From assembly GCA_958298945.1 (NCBI GenBank), contig OY282607.1:48523020-48587019 (forward strand): 64,000 nt of DNA, read 5' to 3'. Under the pieces are notes generated by a model that saw only the letters and a list, made by a program, of their open reading frames with translations, ran no database searches and had not been told where the DNA came from. The DNA is from Atherix ibis. Lineage: Eukaryota > Arthropoda > Insecta > Diptera > Athericidae. Shown here piece after piece: positions 1 through 11,371 of the stretch. Made by a program: the position numbers and the translations under genes. How positions within the stretch are numbered: position 1 is the stretch's first letter; each line of letters opens with the position of its first letter.

Positions 1-2
1 TT

Positions 3-263
3 ATGGCAACTTCAGTTATTCGAATAACTGCCGTCTCGAATTCGTGCCGAGACAGTTTTAGCAATATTTTTGCCGATTGTGTTAAAAGTTCAAGTGAGGA
101 GGACGAATGCACCGACAGCTGTTGTTGTGGGCATATTTGGAAGGGTATCAATTTGAAAAAGAATAAATCCCACTATCATCGAACTATTCAAACGTCTATA
201 AAAATGACCGAAAATCGCAGCATCGCAAACACAACAAACACAAGCAATGGTAACGGAACTGGG
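3..263 (+). CDS. partial host exon ending at a splice donor
   Basis: An open frame runs from an ATG at base 3 for exactly 87 codons to a strong donor (GGG|GTAAGTAG). Beyond the donor the frame stays open only 14 more codons in AT-rich, intron-like sequence. The peptide has an acidic run (SSSEEDE), a Cys cluster (CTDSCCCGH) and a polar Asn/Thr-rich end (NTTNTSNGNGTG). A second in-frame ATG at 204 in an AAAATGA context could be the true start, which would make bases 3-203 5' UTR. The window edge may cut the exon. I do not recognise the protein. The phase-0 donor is compatible with splicing to a downstream + strand exon. A chance ORF is possible, but the base composition (richer in GC than what follows) and the canonical donor favour a real exon. 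Confidence 0.5.
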
Positions 264-270
264 GTAAGTA
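264..270 (+). other. splice donor GTAAGTA
   Basis: This perfect insect-type 5' splice site closes the left-edge exon at phase 0. Sequence composition falls abruptly to AT-rich directly after it. Confidence 0.55.
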
Positions 271-1170
271 GTCGTTTTATAGTAAATCTCCCAACAAGTT
301 ATTAACGGATTATTATAGATATTATTGTAATAAGTCATAAAGTGTTTATGTAGTGGTTAGATCAATCCATTTTTTTTATGGTCTGGGATATTATAGTTGA
401 TTTAACAACGAACAACGCAGACAATCACGTGATGACATTTCGTATCTAATCGAAAATGATCAGCCTTGTTGTAGATTAGATACAAATAATTACAACAAGT
501 GGCAAACCATAAAAAGTTATGATTATGCTTCGAACATATCCTATCTGTCATGCCAAATGACTATGTATACCATATGTGTATCATATTTCATCGATTTGGT
601 AAAATTTTCAACAAAAAAACACAATTTGGAAAAAGAATTTTTAATTAACAAAAAAAAAATATACGAAAGAAAGTGAAAGTCTTTTTTTTTTAAATTATTT
701 CTATAATTCTAATAACTCTTAATAATTCCTGCTTGTATTCAATTTGGTGTATTAATGATAATTTCTTTAATGAGCGTAGTAAGATTGTCTATCGATCGAT
801 AGGAAGTTTAGAATTTTTTAAATGAAATATAATTTTTCGTATACAATCGGTCCGAAAATCACGTAAATTAAATTACAGAATCTGAGTTGTCAGATGATAT
901 CGCAGACTATTGATAATATTACAATTAGATACTTTGATAATTTTCCAAATATACGTAGCTAAGGGATATGAATATTGATATGTACGAACTAAAGGCTGGG
1001 TAAAAAATTTAGTGATAAAATTAATATTAGACAAAAATATTACAGAGTCATTAGACTCATTAGAATACCGCCCTAATGTCTCGTATCTTTTTTCTATAAA
1101 CAGTGTCCCAATGGACTAGCTAGTTTCATTCCATCCCCTCAATTACTTCACCAAGAAATCACATCAGTTT
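271..1170. other. AT-rich non-coding sequence, probable intron start
   Basis: No ORF with recognisable similarity, no long inverted repeat and no RNA gene was seen. Homopolymer A and T runs are frequent. Confidence 0.5.
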
Positions 1171-1174
1171 ATCT

Positions 1175-2385
1175 TTTATTTTTTTAGTTTTTATTTTAAG
1201 TTTAGATTAATGAGGTACAGGGGGAAACCTTCAAAAGGTACTCGCCTGGAAATTTTTCCTGCCAGGCGAGTTATGCGGGACTTTAACCTCGCTAAAACCT
1301 AACCTGCACCTATGATCTTGCTCCCGGAACGATGGTTCTCCGGCGGCACTCTTTGTAAATACTACTTCGCCGGGGCGTTCTTGTTTGATGCTACAGCTGT
1401 CCCGATGTTATGACGCCTCGCGGCCTATTCTTCGTACGTTGTGTGGAGATCCTTGATAATGGATTCCGCGTACTCTGCAATTCTGTTCCAAGCCGATTGG
1501 CTCTTCAGCATGCACTCCACTATATTTTCTGGACTGATGGAACGGTCCAGATTTCTCTCCAGCTCCACCCGCGTCTCCTCGTAGAGGGGGCACTGGAAGA
1601 ACACGTGTTCTGCGTCTTCGATCACATCGCGGCAATGATGACAGTTTGGGGAGTCAGTTCTCTTGATTCTGTGGAAGTATTCCCGAAAGCATCCCTGCCC
1701 AGTCAAGAGTTGGGTGATGTAATACCCGACTTCCTCGTGCTGGCGAGTGACCCATTTGGTAACATGTGGGATCAGCCGATGAGTCCACCGACCCTTCGTC
1801 GAGTTGTCCCATCTCTCTTGCCAGAGGCGAAGACTCTCGGGTCTCTCCTCTTCACAGAGGACCTTTCGCCGCTCTTCCTTCTTTCTACGATGTTGGCGTT
1901 CTGCCAGGATGTCGATGCCAGGATGTCGATGGGTTGGCATGATGCCACGACGTTGACCACATCGTGTGATACCGTTCGGTATGCTGACGCCACTCTGATC
2001 GCTGAGAGCCGCTGGACTGATGTCATTGTCTTGCGGTATGTTGTTAGCTCTAGCGATTTCGCCCACACTGGTGCTCCGTATAGCAGGACGGAGGTTACCA
2101 CAGTTGCCAGTAGTCGCCTTCGGATTTGCCTGGGGCCTCCGATATTGGGCATTATCTGCGAAAGTGCGCCCTGTACTCCTTGTAGTTGAGTCTGGCAGAT
2201 GTGCTCCTTGTAGTTAAGTCTGGCATCCAAGACCACTCCTCGAAACCGGATGTAGGGTAGCGACCGGATGTCGTGATCGCCTACTCTTATGGTGATGGTC
2301 TCCATTTTCTTCCGGCTACTCACAAGGAGTGCCTCGGTCTACCGATCATCAGTTTACCTTGAATCCTCTTTTCGGCTGTACTGTA
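1175..2385 (-). mobile_element. R1-like non-LTR retrotransposon, 3' part
   Basis: Minus-strand relic covering the end of ORF2 and the 3' UTR. The left end is T-rich on the + strand, matching an A-rich 3' tail of a minus-strand insertion. It is clearly more GC-rich than its surroundings. The element is 5' truncated near 2385, as usual for target-primed insertion. Two small tandem duplications lie inside it: CCAGGATGTCGATG twice at 1907-1934, and a CTCCTTGTAGTT-containing unit twice near 2175-2222. It is a different family from the R1-like copies at 15.3 and 42.2 kb, because its zinc-finger tail is distinct. Confidence 0.75.
1425..2323 (-). pseudogene. reverse transcriptase C-terminus with CCHC finger (R1-like), broken
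   Basis: Two overlapping minus-strand frames make up one protein tail, so there is at least one frameshift near 1900-2066. The upstream part has the RT thumb motif LLYGAPVWAKSLE, a typical end of the RT domain in R1/TRAS elements. The downstream part has GRWTHRLIPHV, LLTGQGCFREYFHRI and a CCHC-type finger CHHCRDVIEDAEHVFFQCP, which is the C-terminal zinc finger of R1-clade ORF2. The RT catalytic core (YADD) is absent, lost with the 5' truncation. It encodes no working enzyme. Confidence 0.8.
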
Positions 2386-2664
2386 AAATAAGAGCAAAGT
2401 GCACTCACTGTATTATGTCACTTTATCCACTGTAATACTTTGGCACATGTATGTACAATATACCAAAATATAATAAGGATATAGGAAATTTTTTAAGCGG
2501 AAATGCTTTATAAAAAAAAAACTTATATAAAGAATATTGAAAAATACTTTAAGAAACGCATTTTTTTATAATGAAAAGCTCGTTTTAGAAAGCAAAACAG
2601 AAACTGCTTTCAGAATTCTTTAATACTAATAATTTTAATATCAATAATATTGACCAAAAATGTA

Positions 2665-3200
2665 TGCGGCTTTGCCTTGTCATGCTGGAAAACAAAACCC
2701 TTACGATTTGCCAATTCTGGCTGTTGTTTCTTGAACTGCATTGCTCAGTTTGACGAGTTGTTGAACGTACACGGTGGAATTAATAGTTTGGTTTCTTGAT
2801 AAAAGTTCAGTGTAGAATTCGTTAATGAAACCACCAAACTGACAGCATAATCTTCTTTTGGTGCATCTCAGCTTTTGATGTCGTCTTAGGTGGTTCATCT
2901 CGCATCACCCACGATCGTTTCCGATTACCTTTTCGTCGCCAGTTATCAGTCGTTTCAGAAATGGATCCGTTTCGTTGCGTTTCAGAAGCAAATCGCAGAT
3001 GCTAATGACTTGCGTCAAATGAATGTCCTTATGCTGATAATGAATCCATAAATCGAGTTTCTTAACATAGCCAAGGTGGTTTAATTTTTTTTCAATGTAT
3101 GTATGCGATGCTATGATGATCTGAATCGATAACTGCCTTGAGATGGGTCTCATCAACTTTAACTGGACGGCCCTATTGACAAAATTCGCAATCACTTAGT
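2665..3200 (-). mobile_element. mariner relic, family C-like (DD34D), internal fragment
   Basis: Minus-strand fragment of a DD34D mariner transposase. Readable pieces in order are LGYVKKLDLWIHY, ICDLLLKRNETDPFLKRLITGDEK (first catalytic Asp in ITGDEK), then after a deletion LLSRNQTINSTVYVQQL and a decayed second motif, KGFVFQHDKAKPHTF by frame. Frameshifts and a missing segment of about 25 residues separate the pieces. No terminal repeat was found, so both ends are lost. Confidence 0.7.
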
Positions 3201-3286
3201 TGCCAATCCAATAGTTGATTTCTAGTGTTATTTTCATTTTATTTAGATAATGATCTGTGTGAATAAAAATTAAATATTTACATTTC

Positions 3287-3609
3287 GACAACTGTCATGG
3301 GTCAAGAATTTCGTTCAAATGACATTCATAATTTGGGTTGAATAAAAATTTTGGCATTAAATTTGTCAAATATTGAAAATTTTATGTGAGAATTGTCAAA
3401 TTATTAGAATTCGACAATCCTAATTTTACATGCACAATATATGGGGTGGTGTGAGTCACTTAATAATTTTTTTTATTTTGAAAATTTTAACATTTAGTCG
3501 GATTTGTGTCAAAAACGATTGTCGAATGCTAATAATTTGACAGTTTTCACCTAAAATTGTTCAACATTTGGCAGAGTAAATGGAATTCCTCGACTCATGA
3601 CAGTCATCG
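3287..3609. repeat. foldback MITE with long terminal inverted repeats
   Basis: The two ends are inverted copies of each other over roughly 100 bases. The left end reads ACTGTCATGGGTC and later TGTCAAATTATTAG and ATTCGACAATC. The right end, reversed, reads ACTGTCATGAGTC, TGTCAAATTATTAG and ATTCGACAATC in the same order. The left arm carries an extra stretch of about 45 bases. No coding capacity. Superfamily unknown, and target duplication not clear. Confidence 0.6.
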
Positions 3610-6115
3610 CAAAGCAGATGTTTTAGTTTTCATTATCATGAAAATTATATTATTAAATATGGCAATAGGGACATAATTCAGCACTGTTACAATTTGTAAT
3701 ATTTTGCATGAAGATAACAAAAACGTACCGAATATCTTCTCTGAAAACGAATATGCTTAAAAAGACTATATTATAACTTCTACTTTTTCCGATATTTCAT
3801 ATCTAATCTTAAATAGGAAAATTATATAATTACCATTCGTCAGTGTAAATATTTTAGGTGCTATTAGGAAATACCTAGGAATAGAAGAAAGAGTACGTCA
3901 TTCAGCTTGCAAGTCTCACATATAAAATTAATAGAATATCCAATCTAGAATTCAATTTAAAAAAAAAAATTATATTTCTAAAATGAAATTTATTTTTGTA
4001 TTACATTCAGTTTAAATTTAAAAATAAAAATAATTTATGACTTTAAAATAATGTGGTTGGACATTCTTTAATAAGATAAAAGTGGTTGGACTAAATACGA
4101 TTACTTTTGATCGAAATAAAAATTACTCAAAATATCGTTTTCTTCTCTGAATTTATTTAATTTTTCTTTTATTTTGCGTTCTTAACAATTCATTAATAAG
4201 TCAATTTAGCAAATAGATACTCACTTCAAACTTGCCACAACCTGTACAAAGTAAACAGTTCACAAGATAAGTGTGTTCATTTGATAAATCTTTAAATAAT
4301 TTTGTACGTACCCAACCTTGTTGCAGCTCATTTTATAATTAATTTCAAAAGATCAATAAAGAGCAGTAAAATTTAGTTTATAATTGAAAATGTATTTAGT
4401 GTTAAAACTATTGTATTTGTCTTAAATATCCAATAAAAAGTGCTGCGGTGTCCGTCTGTTGTTTAGGGCAGAGATATACCTTCATTAATTATTCTGTAAA
4501 AAAAATTATTAAATTTAGAAATTTTTTTTATGAATTCCATAAAGTATTAGTTAAATATTAACAAATATTTTTATGGTCAATTAATCTAAAGTTAATTTAT
4601 TAGGTTTCAGATTATTTTGCTTAATAAAAATGGTCTTAAATTTTTTTAACGAATTTTGTACATACAATTTTTATGGAAAATAAAAAAGCAATGAGAGTCA
4701 TCATTTTTATGGTCAATATTTCAATATTATTTTCACCTTCAAATTTCATTGTACTTGAAAATTTTTGACGATTATATTTAGGCAAAAACAATCATAAAAT
4801 AACGCATTATTACCAAATTTTCATATTTCAATATATTTGTTTGAAATTGCATTTAATCAAATATAAAATTGCAATCTATTTTTTATTTCGAAATTAAAAC
4901 TTTTTATAATTTTATTATATTAAAGAGTTCATAAATTAAGTAATTACTAAATAATAATAATCTAAAGATGGATAAATCGATGACAGTAATTGTAATTAAC
5001 TTGCTGAAAATTTACATTGAAATCATACTAAGAGAAATAAACCCGCATATATGTTAAACAGGCTTTTCACAATAATTTAACATGTATCTTTATAGTGGCC
5101 ACCAGTTCCTAGCCACAACCTGTATAAATTTGCTATAAATAGTGAAGTTTAATTTGTATTCTATCGTCTCAAAGAAGAGGAACAAGTATACTTATTTGCT
5201 GGAAAATTTGATGAAAAATAATATAATTAGGAATTTAGGGTTTTATTGATAAGAAGGGCGTAGAAAAACATTTTAAAAAAATCTTACTTTTTCCATTTAA
5301 TACCGAATATTCCTACGTTTATGTTAAAAATTAAATAGTATTTTTTGTTAGCCGAATTCATTTAGTACTTATTTTATAAAATATGGAACAGAATCTATAA
5401 ATGCTTCTATTTTTTATAGATTAAAAATTTTTTTTTTGGATTAAAAAATTTTGTGCTGGACAATAAGTATTTTAGAAGGGATACAATATTTATTTTACAA
5501 GTCTGCTATGGAATGAGTTCATTATGGTTAATTGAAAGCTTATTGAGTAGCTTAAGCATACACACAATGGGCTATCTGTTCAAAATATCTGTCAAATAAG
5601 TCTCCAAACTTTCAAAATATCTACTTTTATTAGAATATTTGCTAATCGCTCAATCTTAATTGAATAAGGTTTTATTTTTCATTATCCTGGAAAAATGATG
5701 GTAAATTTCTCTAAAACAATTTTCTTCCAAGACAAACGTTGGATGCAGAAGAACTTTTTCATCCTAACCTGGATTTACTTTACTTCCGTGCAAATATTGA
5801 TGTAAAATATCATCAATTTTTTTCTATTTTCCCATTATTGAGACCTAATTTCTGTATTTATCCGATGTTTTCTTATGAATATTTAGAAGATGAAATACCA
5901 ACGAATAAATTTTTAAGGAAAACGTCAAATCATCAGTTTCTAAATTTGTGCTCTTAGGTGAAATAAAAAAGGATCAACTAATCTAATTTAAACAAGATAG
6001 TCCCTACAATATATAAATTTCCTATCCTACAGCTTTGAATAAATCCTATTAAAAAGATTTTTAATTTGCTATATTGACTATTTATCATGGTATTAACAAT
6101 TTGCAAATAAGAATA
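3610..6115. other. AT-rich non-coding sequence
   Basis: Nothing recognisable. The open frame at 5739-5957 lacks similarity or splice context and looks like chance. Confidence 0.5.
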
Positions 6116-6117
6116 TA

Positions 6118-7346
6118 TGAGGGTCGTTCAATAAGTCCTTAGAAAATCCGAGAAATTGCGCTCGTAGTGTCGGTAAAGATTTTTTTGTAAGTAGCATTAT
6201 CGATAGGAAAGCTGTCAAAATTTCAGCTCGATCCATAGCGTAGGTCAATTTCTATCGTCGATTAAAGTTAACGACATTTATTTGTGCATAACAATGGAAA
6301 AAAGCGAGTTTAGGGCTGTCATCAAATATCTCCATTTGAAAAGCTTAAACCCGAAAGAAATCAAAGCCGAGTTGGATGCAGTTCATGGCATATCTGCACC
6401 TGTGTTTGCGACGGTTTACAATTGGGTGAATGAATTTAAACGTGGCCGTTCATCCACAAAAGATGAACATCGTTCAGGACGCCCAGTTGAGGTGATTTTG
6501 AACGATTGGCGAATTAAAGTGCGCGAATTAGTTGAGGCCACGGGCATATCACAAGGTACAGTTGCTTCAATTTTGCATGAAAAATTGTCTGTGACAAAAA
6601 TTTCGGCAAGATGGGTGCCGCGTTTGCTCTCAGAGGAGAATAAGAGTAATCGTGTAGTGGACTCTGAGGCTATGTTGGCACTCTTTCATCGCAATCCTGC
6701 CGAATTCCTTCGTCGATATGATACACTACTACACTCCAGAAACGAAGAGACTGTCATCACAGTGGATTTTCAAGGGTGAACGGGCTCCGAAGAAGGCAAA
6801 AACTGTGCCATCGGCCGGCAAGGTAATGGCCACGGTCTTTTGGGATTCGCAGGGCATCATTTTTATCGACTACTTGGAAAATGATAAAACAATAACAGGA
6901 GCGTATTACGCGTCGTTATTGCAACGGTTGAGCGAGGAAATCAAAGAGAAACGCCCCCATCTGAAGAAGAAAAAAATCCTCTTGCATCAGAACAATGCGC
7001 GTGTGCACACCTGCGCTGTTTCCATGGCCAAAATTGTGGAATTGAGAATGGAATTGTTGCAGCATCCCGCTTATTCACCAGATTTGGCCCCGAGTGACTA
7101 TTTTCTTTCCCCAATCTGAAGAAATGGCTTGGCGGACGACGGTTCACTTCCAACGAGGACGTCATTGCTCAAACGGATGAGTATTTTGCAGAACTTCCGA
7201 AATCCTATTTTTTGGACGGGATAAAAATTTTGGAAAAACGGTTGGAAAAGTGTATAGAGCTAAAAGGAGATTATGTTGAAAAATAAATTTTTTTTTTTTA
7301 AAAACAGTTTTTTTCCATCTTTTTCTAAGGACTTATTAGTCCTCGT
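6118..7346 (+). mobile_element. mariner family A, copy A1
   Basis: The 5' inverted repeat TGAGGGTCGTTCAATAAGTC follows a TA dinucleotide. The 3' end (GGACTTATTAGTCCTCGT) is a degraded version of the GGACTTATTGAACGACCCTC end seen in the other copies, missing about six bases. The body aligns along its whole length with A2, A3 and A4. The intact family repeat is about 22 bp, the element about 1.24 kb, and it inserts at TA. Confidence 0.85.
6294..7286 (+). pseudogene. mariner family A transposase, inactivated (A1)
   Basis: DD34D transposase starting MEKSEFRAVIKYLHL. The N-terminal helix-turn-helix region and the WVPRLLSEENK linker are readable. A deletion removes about 11 residues before ILND. 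A 20-base deletion at 6720 (after CGATATG) removes the first catalytic Asp region (TVDETW) and shifts the frame. The second Asp is changed to Asn (LLHQNNARVHT). The third survives in YSPDLAPSDY. A single-base loss near 7110 shifts the frame again before the YVEK end. Not functional. Confidence 0.85.
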
Positions 7347-7499
7347 GTTGGGCCATTTGTGTATTTTTTTTAAAAAACTTTCAAAATATCTGTCCAAACA
7401 CACATTTTATGATTTTTTTTTTGTACAGCTCTCAAGTATAAAAGAGTACAATTTTAGTCACGGGAGTCATTAATAACAAGACAACGCATTTTAATCATC

Positions 7500-8110
7500 T
7501 AAACTTACTATGAAAACAGGCGTTTTGTAAAAATGACATTTCGCAAAATTCATCTTTAGCGACAAAGTACATTTTTGCATTGGCGGCTACATTGATAAAA
7601 ACAATTGTCAAATCTGGGACGTGGAAAATTCTCATGTGATTTATGAAAAACCAATGCATTCTCTTTGTTGCTAGTGGAATCATTGAGCATTTTTGTCGCC
7701 AAACCTGAATGAATTTAATGTGAATGAGCTTTAGTTCCCACAAGATGGCGCCACGTGCCAAACAACACCGCAAAAAATCGGTTATCAAATAACCTACCGA
7801 AATGCTGATATTAACTGCCCGCCAAAATCTTGCGATTTGACACCGTTGGACTTTTTCCTTTGGGGTTATTTGAAAGGAAAAGTGTATGCTAATCATTCTA
7901 AAGAACAACATTCAACAAGAAATTGAAGCCCTTAATCCATTTTATTTGCGGAAGGTCATCGTCGAAAAATCCGACGTTCGGATGCAAGCCTTCGAGCGAA
8001 CACAGTCATGCTGATCATACAAATGATTTTTTGTTCATGCATAATTTTAATCGATTCAACTTTTATTTTCATTAAAATAAAATATTTTATTGTATTTTCT
8101 TTTCCGTTAA
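7500..8110 (+). mobile_element. DD41D-type (rosa-like) mariner relic
   Basis: Degraded plus-strand transposase pieces, readable across frames: FAKFIFSDKVHF (first catalytic Asp), GGYIDKNNCQIWDVENSHV, ELxFPQDGATC (second Asp), then CPPKSCDLTPLDFFLWGYL (third Asp). The DLTPLDFFLWGY signature and the WGEENPHVI-like block are shared with the better copy at 17.76 kb. Several stops, frameshifts and a shortened spacer. Terminal repeats not found. Confidence 0.65.
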
Positions 8111-8950
8111 TATGTGCACGTATATTCAAAAATACTATAAAAACTCATTTCTAATCATTGAAGTTTTGACAATTTATTAGTAATCAATGATAAAAATTCC
8201 CTTCAGTATTATTAATCAAATTACCTTAATTGAATAAATTATCATTAACGACTTCTTCCGTCTAACTATTAAAGTGAGTGGCTATCAAAAATGACCTGTC
8301 CAGCTAGCCAATAGATCGGATGAGTTTATCTTGATTTTGTTTGCTTCCTCCTTAGCATAATAATATGTAAACATCGTTTGCATATAAATGAATGGAATTT
8401 TATCCAAGACAAAACTAGTATATGAAAGTTTCTAAATTGATAATTTCTAAACATCACAATATGTTGTCTATCTATTCTTCTTTATTTTCTCTAGGATTTG
8501 ATGACATAATAAGTGCAAGTAGTGAAGAAAAACTTTCACCATCAAATATTCAACTTTGATATTTCGATTAATAACCATATTACGAAATAGGAAAATAAAT
8601 GTTTTTCATTGTTAAATAGAAAATAAGATTTGGACAAATTTAATATATTCAATATTTATAGTATTTTTATAGATGTTATGATTTTCAATATTATTTTATA
8701 TTTCATAAATTATTATTGCTACTTTCTTTTCAATTTCTTTAAATTATATAAAATGAAAATTTTTTTTTTTAGTACAAAAATGTATTTTGTAAAATATTTT
8801 TTTCCCTTATTTTGCATTGCAAAAAATGTCAGCGCTAATTAAAACCAAGCAAATTGCAGAAATCTCGGATTAAGCAATTCTTGAAAATAAAATTCTGTCA
8901 GAAGCAAATCAAAATAGTTTTTTTCTTCTAAAGTAAATGTATGGTTTCTT
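8111..8950. other. AT-rich non-coding sequence
   Basis: Nothing recognisable. The open frame at 8630-8842 is a low-complexity AT artefact. Confidence 0.5.
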
Positions 8951-8954
8951 AACG

Positions 8955-9960
8955 AACCAGGATACTGTGGGGGCGTCTTGACTTTATTATTTTACAAAAA
9001 CTAATGTAAAAGACATTAAGAGGACTCCCCTTGTTTAGTGTGGGACTCTTGACCCATTAAAAACAACCCCGTGCAATTCTCTAAATTCACTTACAAATTA
9101 TTAGGACTTGTTTGGGGAAAACAATTATTAAAGTGAATTGTCCTCGCGGTTTCTACTCTACTATTTCATGAGGTTTGGTCCTTTTAAGATGGCATATGTT
9201 ACGTTGTTGATCCCACCAATAATCGATTTCATCTCAGGATTTTCTGTTTTATTTTTTCTTTTAACAGAATTAATTTGCAAATCACATTGGATATCCTTAT
9301 TTCTTATGTACCAAGAAGCATTTATTATCCCAAATGGTACTTTCGTATTATCGCTATGTTGGATTTGCTTGTACATCCAAATCGGCTAAAGTATTTGGTT
9401 ATAAATTAAAATTTTATTCTGCGTTGAGAGATCAGACGTTTTTCCCAGCAGTCAATACAATTTTCTATATTTATTGTAGAGTTCTTATTTTTTTTCTTTT
9501 ACTTACACTTAAGTTTGGTATCAAGGGTCACACCTGCATATTTAGCTATATTGGCATAAGGTATAATTTGTCCATTAATGATCAACTTTTCTGTAAGTAA
9601 AGATAATGTGCACTGGCTTTGCTTCATTTACCTTAATGCACCATAGTTTTGTCCACTTGTTGACCTTATTTAATGCATTTTACAGATTTTTAGTGGCTCT
9701 TTCAATAGATGCTGTGTCATCTGCAAATGTAGCCATAAATATTTCATTATTTTATGGGATGTGTCTTGTATATAATAAATATAGAAGGAAGCCTAATACA
9801 CTACCTTGAGGTACTCCTACTTTTATGTCGTTTAGGTCAGAATATGCTTGATCATACCTGACTCTAAATTACCTCTCTGAAATCGGAGATGAAGAGAGCA
9901 ATCAAAGAATTGTTTTCGGATATCTCTATGCATTTTGTAGATAAAATAATCTTTAACCCT
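8955..9960 (-). mobile_element. jockey-like retrotransposon, 3' part of ORF2
   Basis: Minus-strand reverse transcriptase relic. In order: GVPQGSVLGFLLY (RT motif B), FMATFADDTASIERA (catalytic FADD), WTKLWCIKVNEAKP, then the tail ILxPIWMYKQIQ, ASWYIRNKDIQCDLQI and RLKRTKPHEIVE, the typical jockey C-terminus. Stops and frameshifts are scattered throughout. The 3' UTR is at about 8955-9130. It is 5' truncated around 9960. Confidence 0.75.
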
Positions 9961-10065
9961 TCTTCTAATATATACAATCAGTTACTTTCAGTTTTTTATT
10001 TTCATTTATCGATTCACGTCCTGGCTTTTTATCCTAATACATGGAATGATAACATATACTGAAAT

Positions 10066-11371
10066 TATTAAATTCTGATTTAAAGTAATTTCGTTTTTTT
10101 TTTTATAAAAATGAAAGAAGATTTTCTAATAGTGAATTAATATTTTATTCAATTAAATATTGTCCAGTCTGATCCAATACCCTTTGCCATCTATCTGACA
10201 GTAGCATGACTCTACGCTCATACAATTTTTGTTTTTTGCTGGCAAAAAACTGATCCAAGTGATTTTTGACCTGCCCATTTGCATCAAATGTTTTACCGTC
10301 TAAAAAATTTTGTAAAGATAATCAGACAAATGATAATCTTTGTAAAGATTATCATTTGTTCTGGTGTAAAGACCGGAACAAATGATAATCGAAAGGTTCT
10401 AGGTCTGGAGAGTATGGTGGGTGTGGCAGTATATCCAATCCAAGCTCTAAAACCTTTTGCCGAGTGGTTGAACTGAAATGTGGTTTCGCATTATCCTGTT
10501 GGAACACTATACCTTTCTGCAGACCAATGTGAATCACTCAATTTGTTCAACTGATGACTGTATACTTCATAATTGATCGTTGTGTTGCTCGGTAGAAGCT
10601 CAAAATAAATGATTCCTTTGAAATCCTACCAAACAGATAGCATAACCTTTTTTTTTAATGAATACTAACTTTCGAAGTGCTTCGAGCCGGTTCATCTTTT
10701 CTACTTCAGGATCTTTTGCGCTTAACATTGTTGTAGACAACACATTTTTTCTCGTCCCCAGTGATGTTACACTTCAAAAATGGATCATTTTCTTGGCGTT
10801 TGAGAAACAAATCAGAAACGTCAATGCGACGTCACAAATTTGTTTCCGTCAGAAGATGAGGAACCCATATGTCGAGCTTTAAGATAAAACCTAACGTTTC
10901 AAATGATCATGAATGGTCGAATTCGATAAATTTAATCTCTCAACGATCTCATGAGTTGGTATTCGCCGGTTTGCAGCAATTAATGTCTTTATTATGTCTT
11001 CATCAGCTTCAACTGACCTTCGAGAACGTGGTGCATCTTCGAGATCAAAATTGCCGGATCGAAATTTTGAAACCAGTTTTGGCACTGCCGCTCACTTAAC
11101 ACATTTACTCCAAACACATCGGATAATTTTTTTCTTGCTTGAACAGCATTTTTATCTTTTCTATAGTAGAAAAGTAAAATATGCCGAAAATGCTGTTTTT
11201 CACTTTCCATATTTAAAAGGGTATCAACCAAAAACTACTATGCAGAATCAATGGTATGTCAGCTGTCAAAATACATATAATTATGCGGCTTAAGTGTGAA
11301 GTTGGTTGTGAAAAAATACAATTAAGTCCTCTGTTGGGAAACAACGTAATTACTTTCCGGACAATCCAATA
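10066..11371 (-). mobile_element. mariner family C, copy C2, full-length but decayed
   Basis: Minus-strand copy related to C1 at 27.7 kb. The right end is GGACAATCCAATA followed by TA. The left end is degraded (TATTAAATTCTG...AAAGTAATTTCG) against the family end TATTGGGTTGTCCG-like. Transposase starts at 11210 (MESEKQHFRHILLFYYRKDK) and shifts frame after QNWFQNF. Later blocks are SGNFDLEDAPRS, HEIVERLNLSNSTIHDHLKR, GIVFQQDNAKPHFS (second Asp) and PPYSPDLEPFDYHLFRSL (third Asp). A 54-base palindromic insertion lies at 10319-10372. Not functional. Confidence 0.8.
10319..10372. repeat. templated palindromic insertion inside mariner C2
   Basis: The related copy C1 reads continuously where C2 has TGTAAAGA, then 54 extra bases, then CCGGAACAAATGATAATC. 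The extra bases contain perfect 16-base arms (10326-10341 and 10344-10359, ACAAATGATAATCTTT and its complement) around a 2-base loop. The arms copy the sequence that follows the insertion at 10378, and TGTAAAGA occurs three times. Confidence 0.8.

Noticed and set aside
1410..2189. 259-codon + strand open frame
   Set aside because: It is the antisense shadow of the R1-like ORF2 tail, whose motifs are unmistakable on the minus strand.
9138..9809. Hydrophobic + strand frames suggesting a membrane protein
   Set aside because: Antisense of a jockey RT tail; hydrophobicity follows from AT-rich complementary codons.
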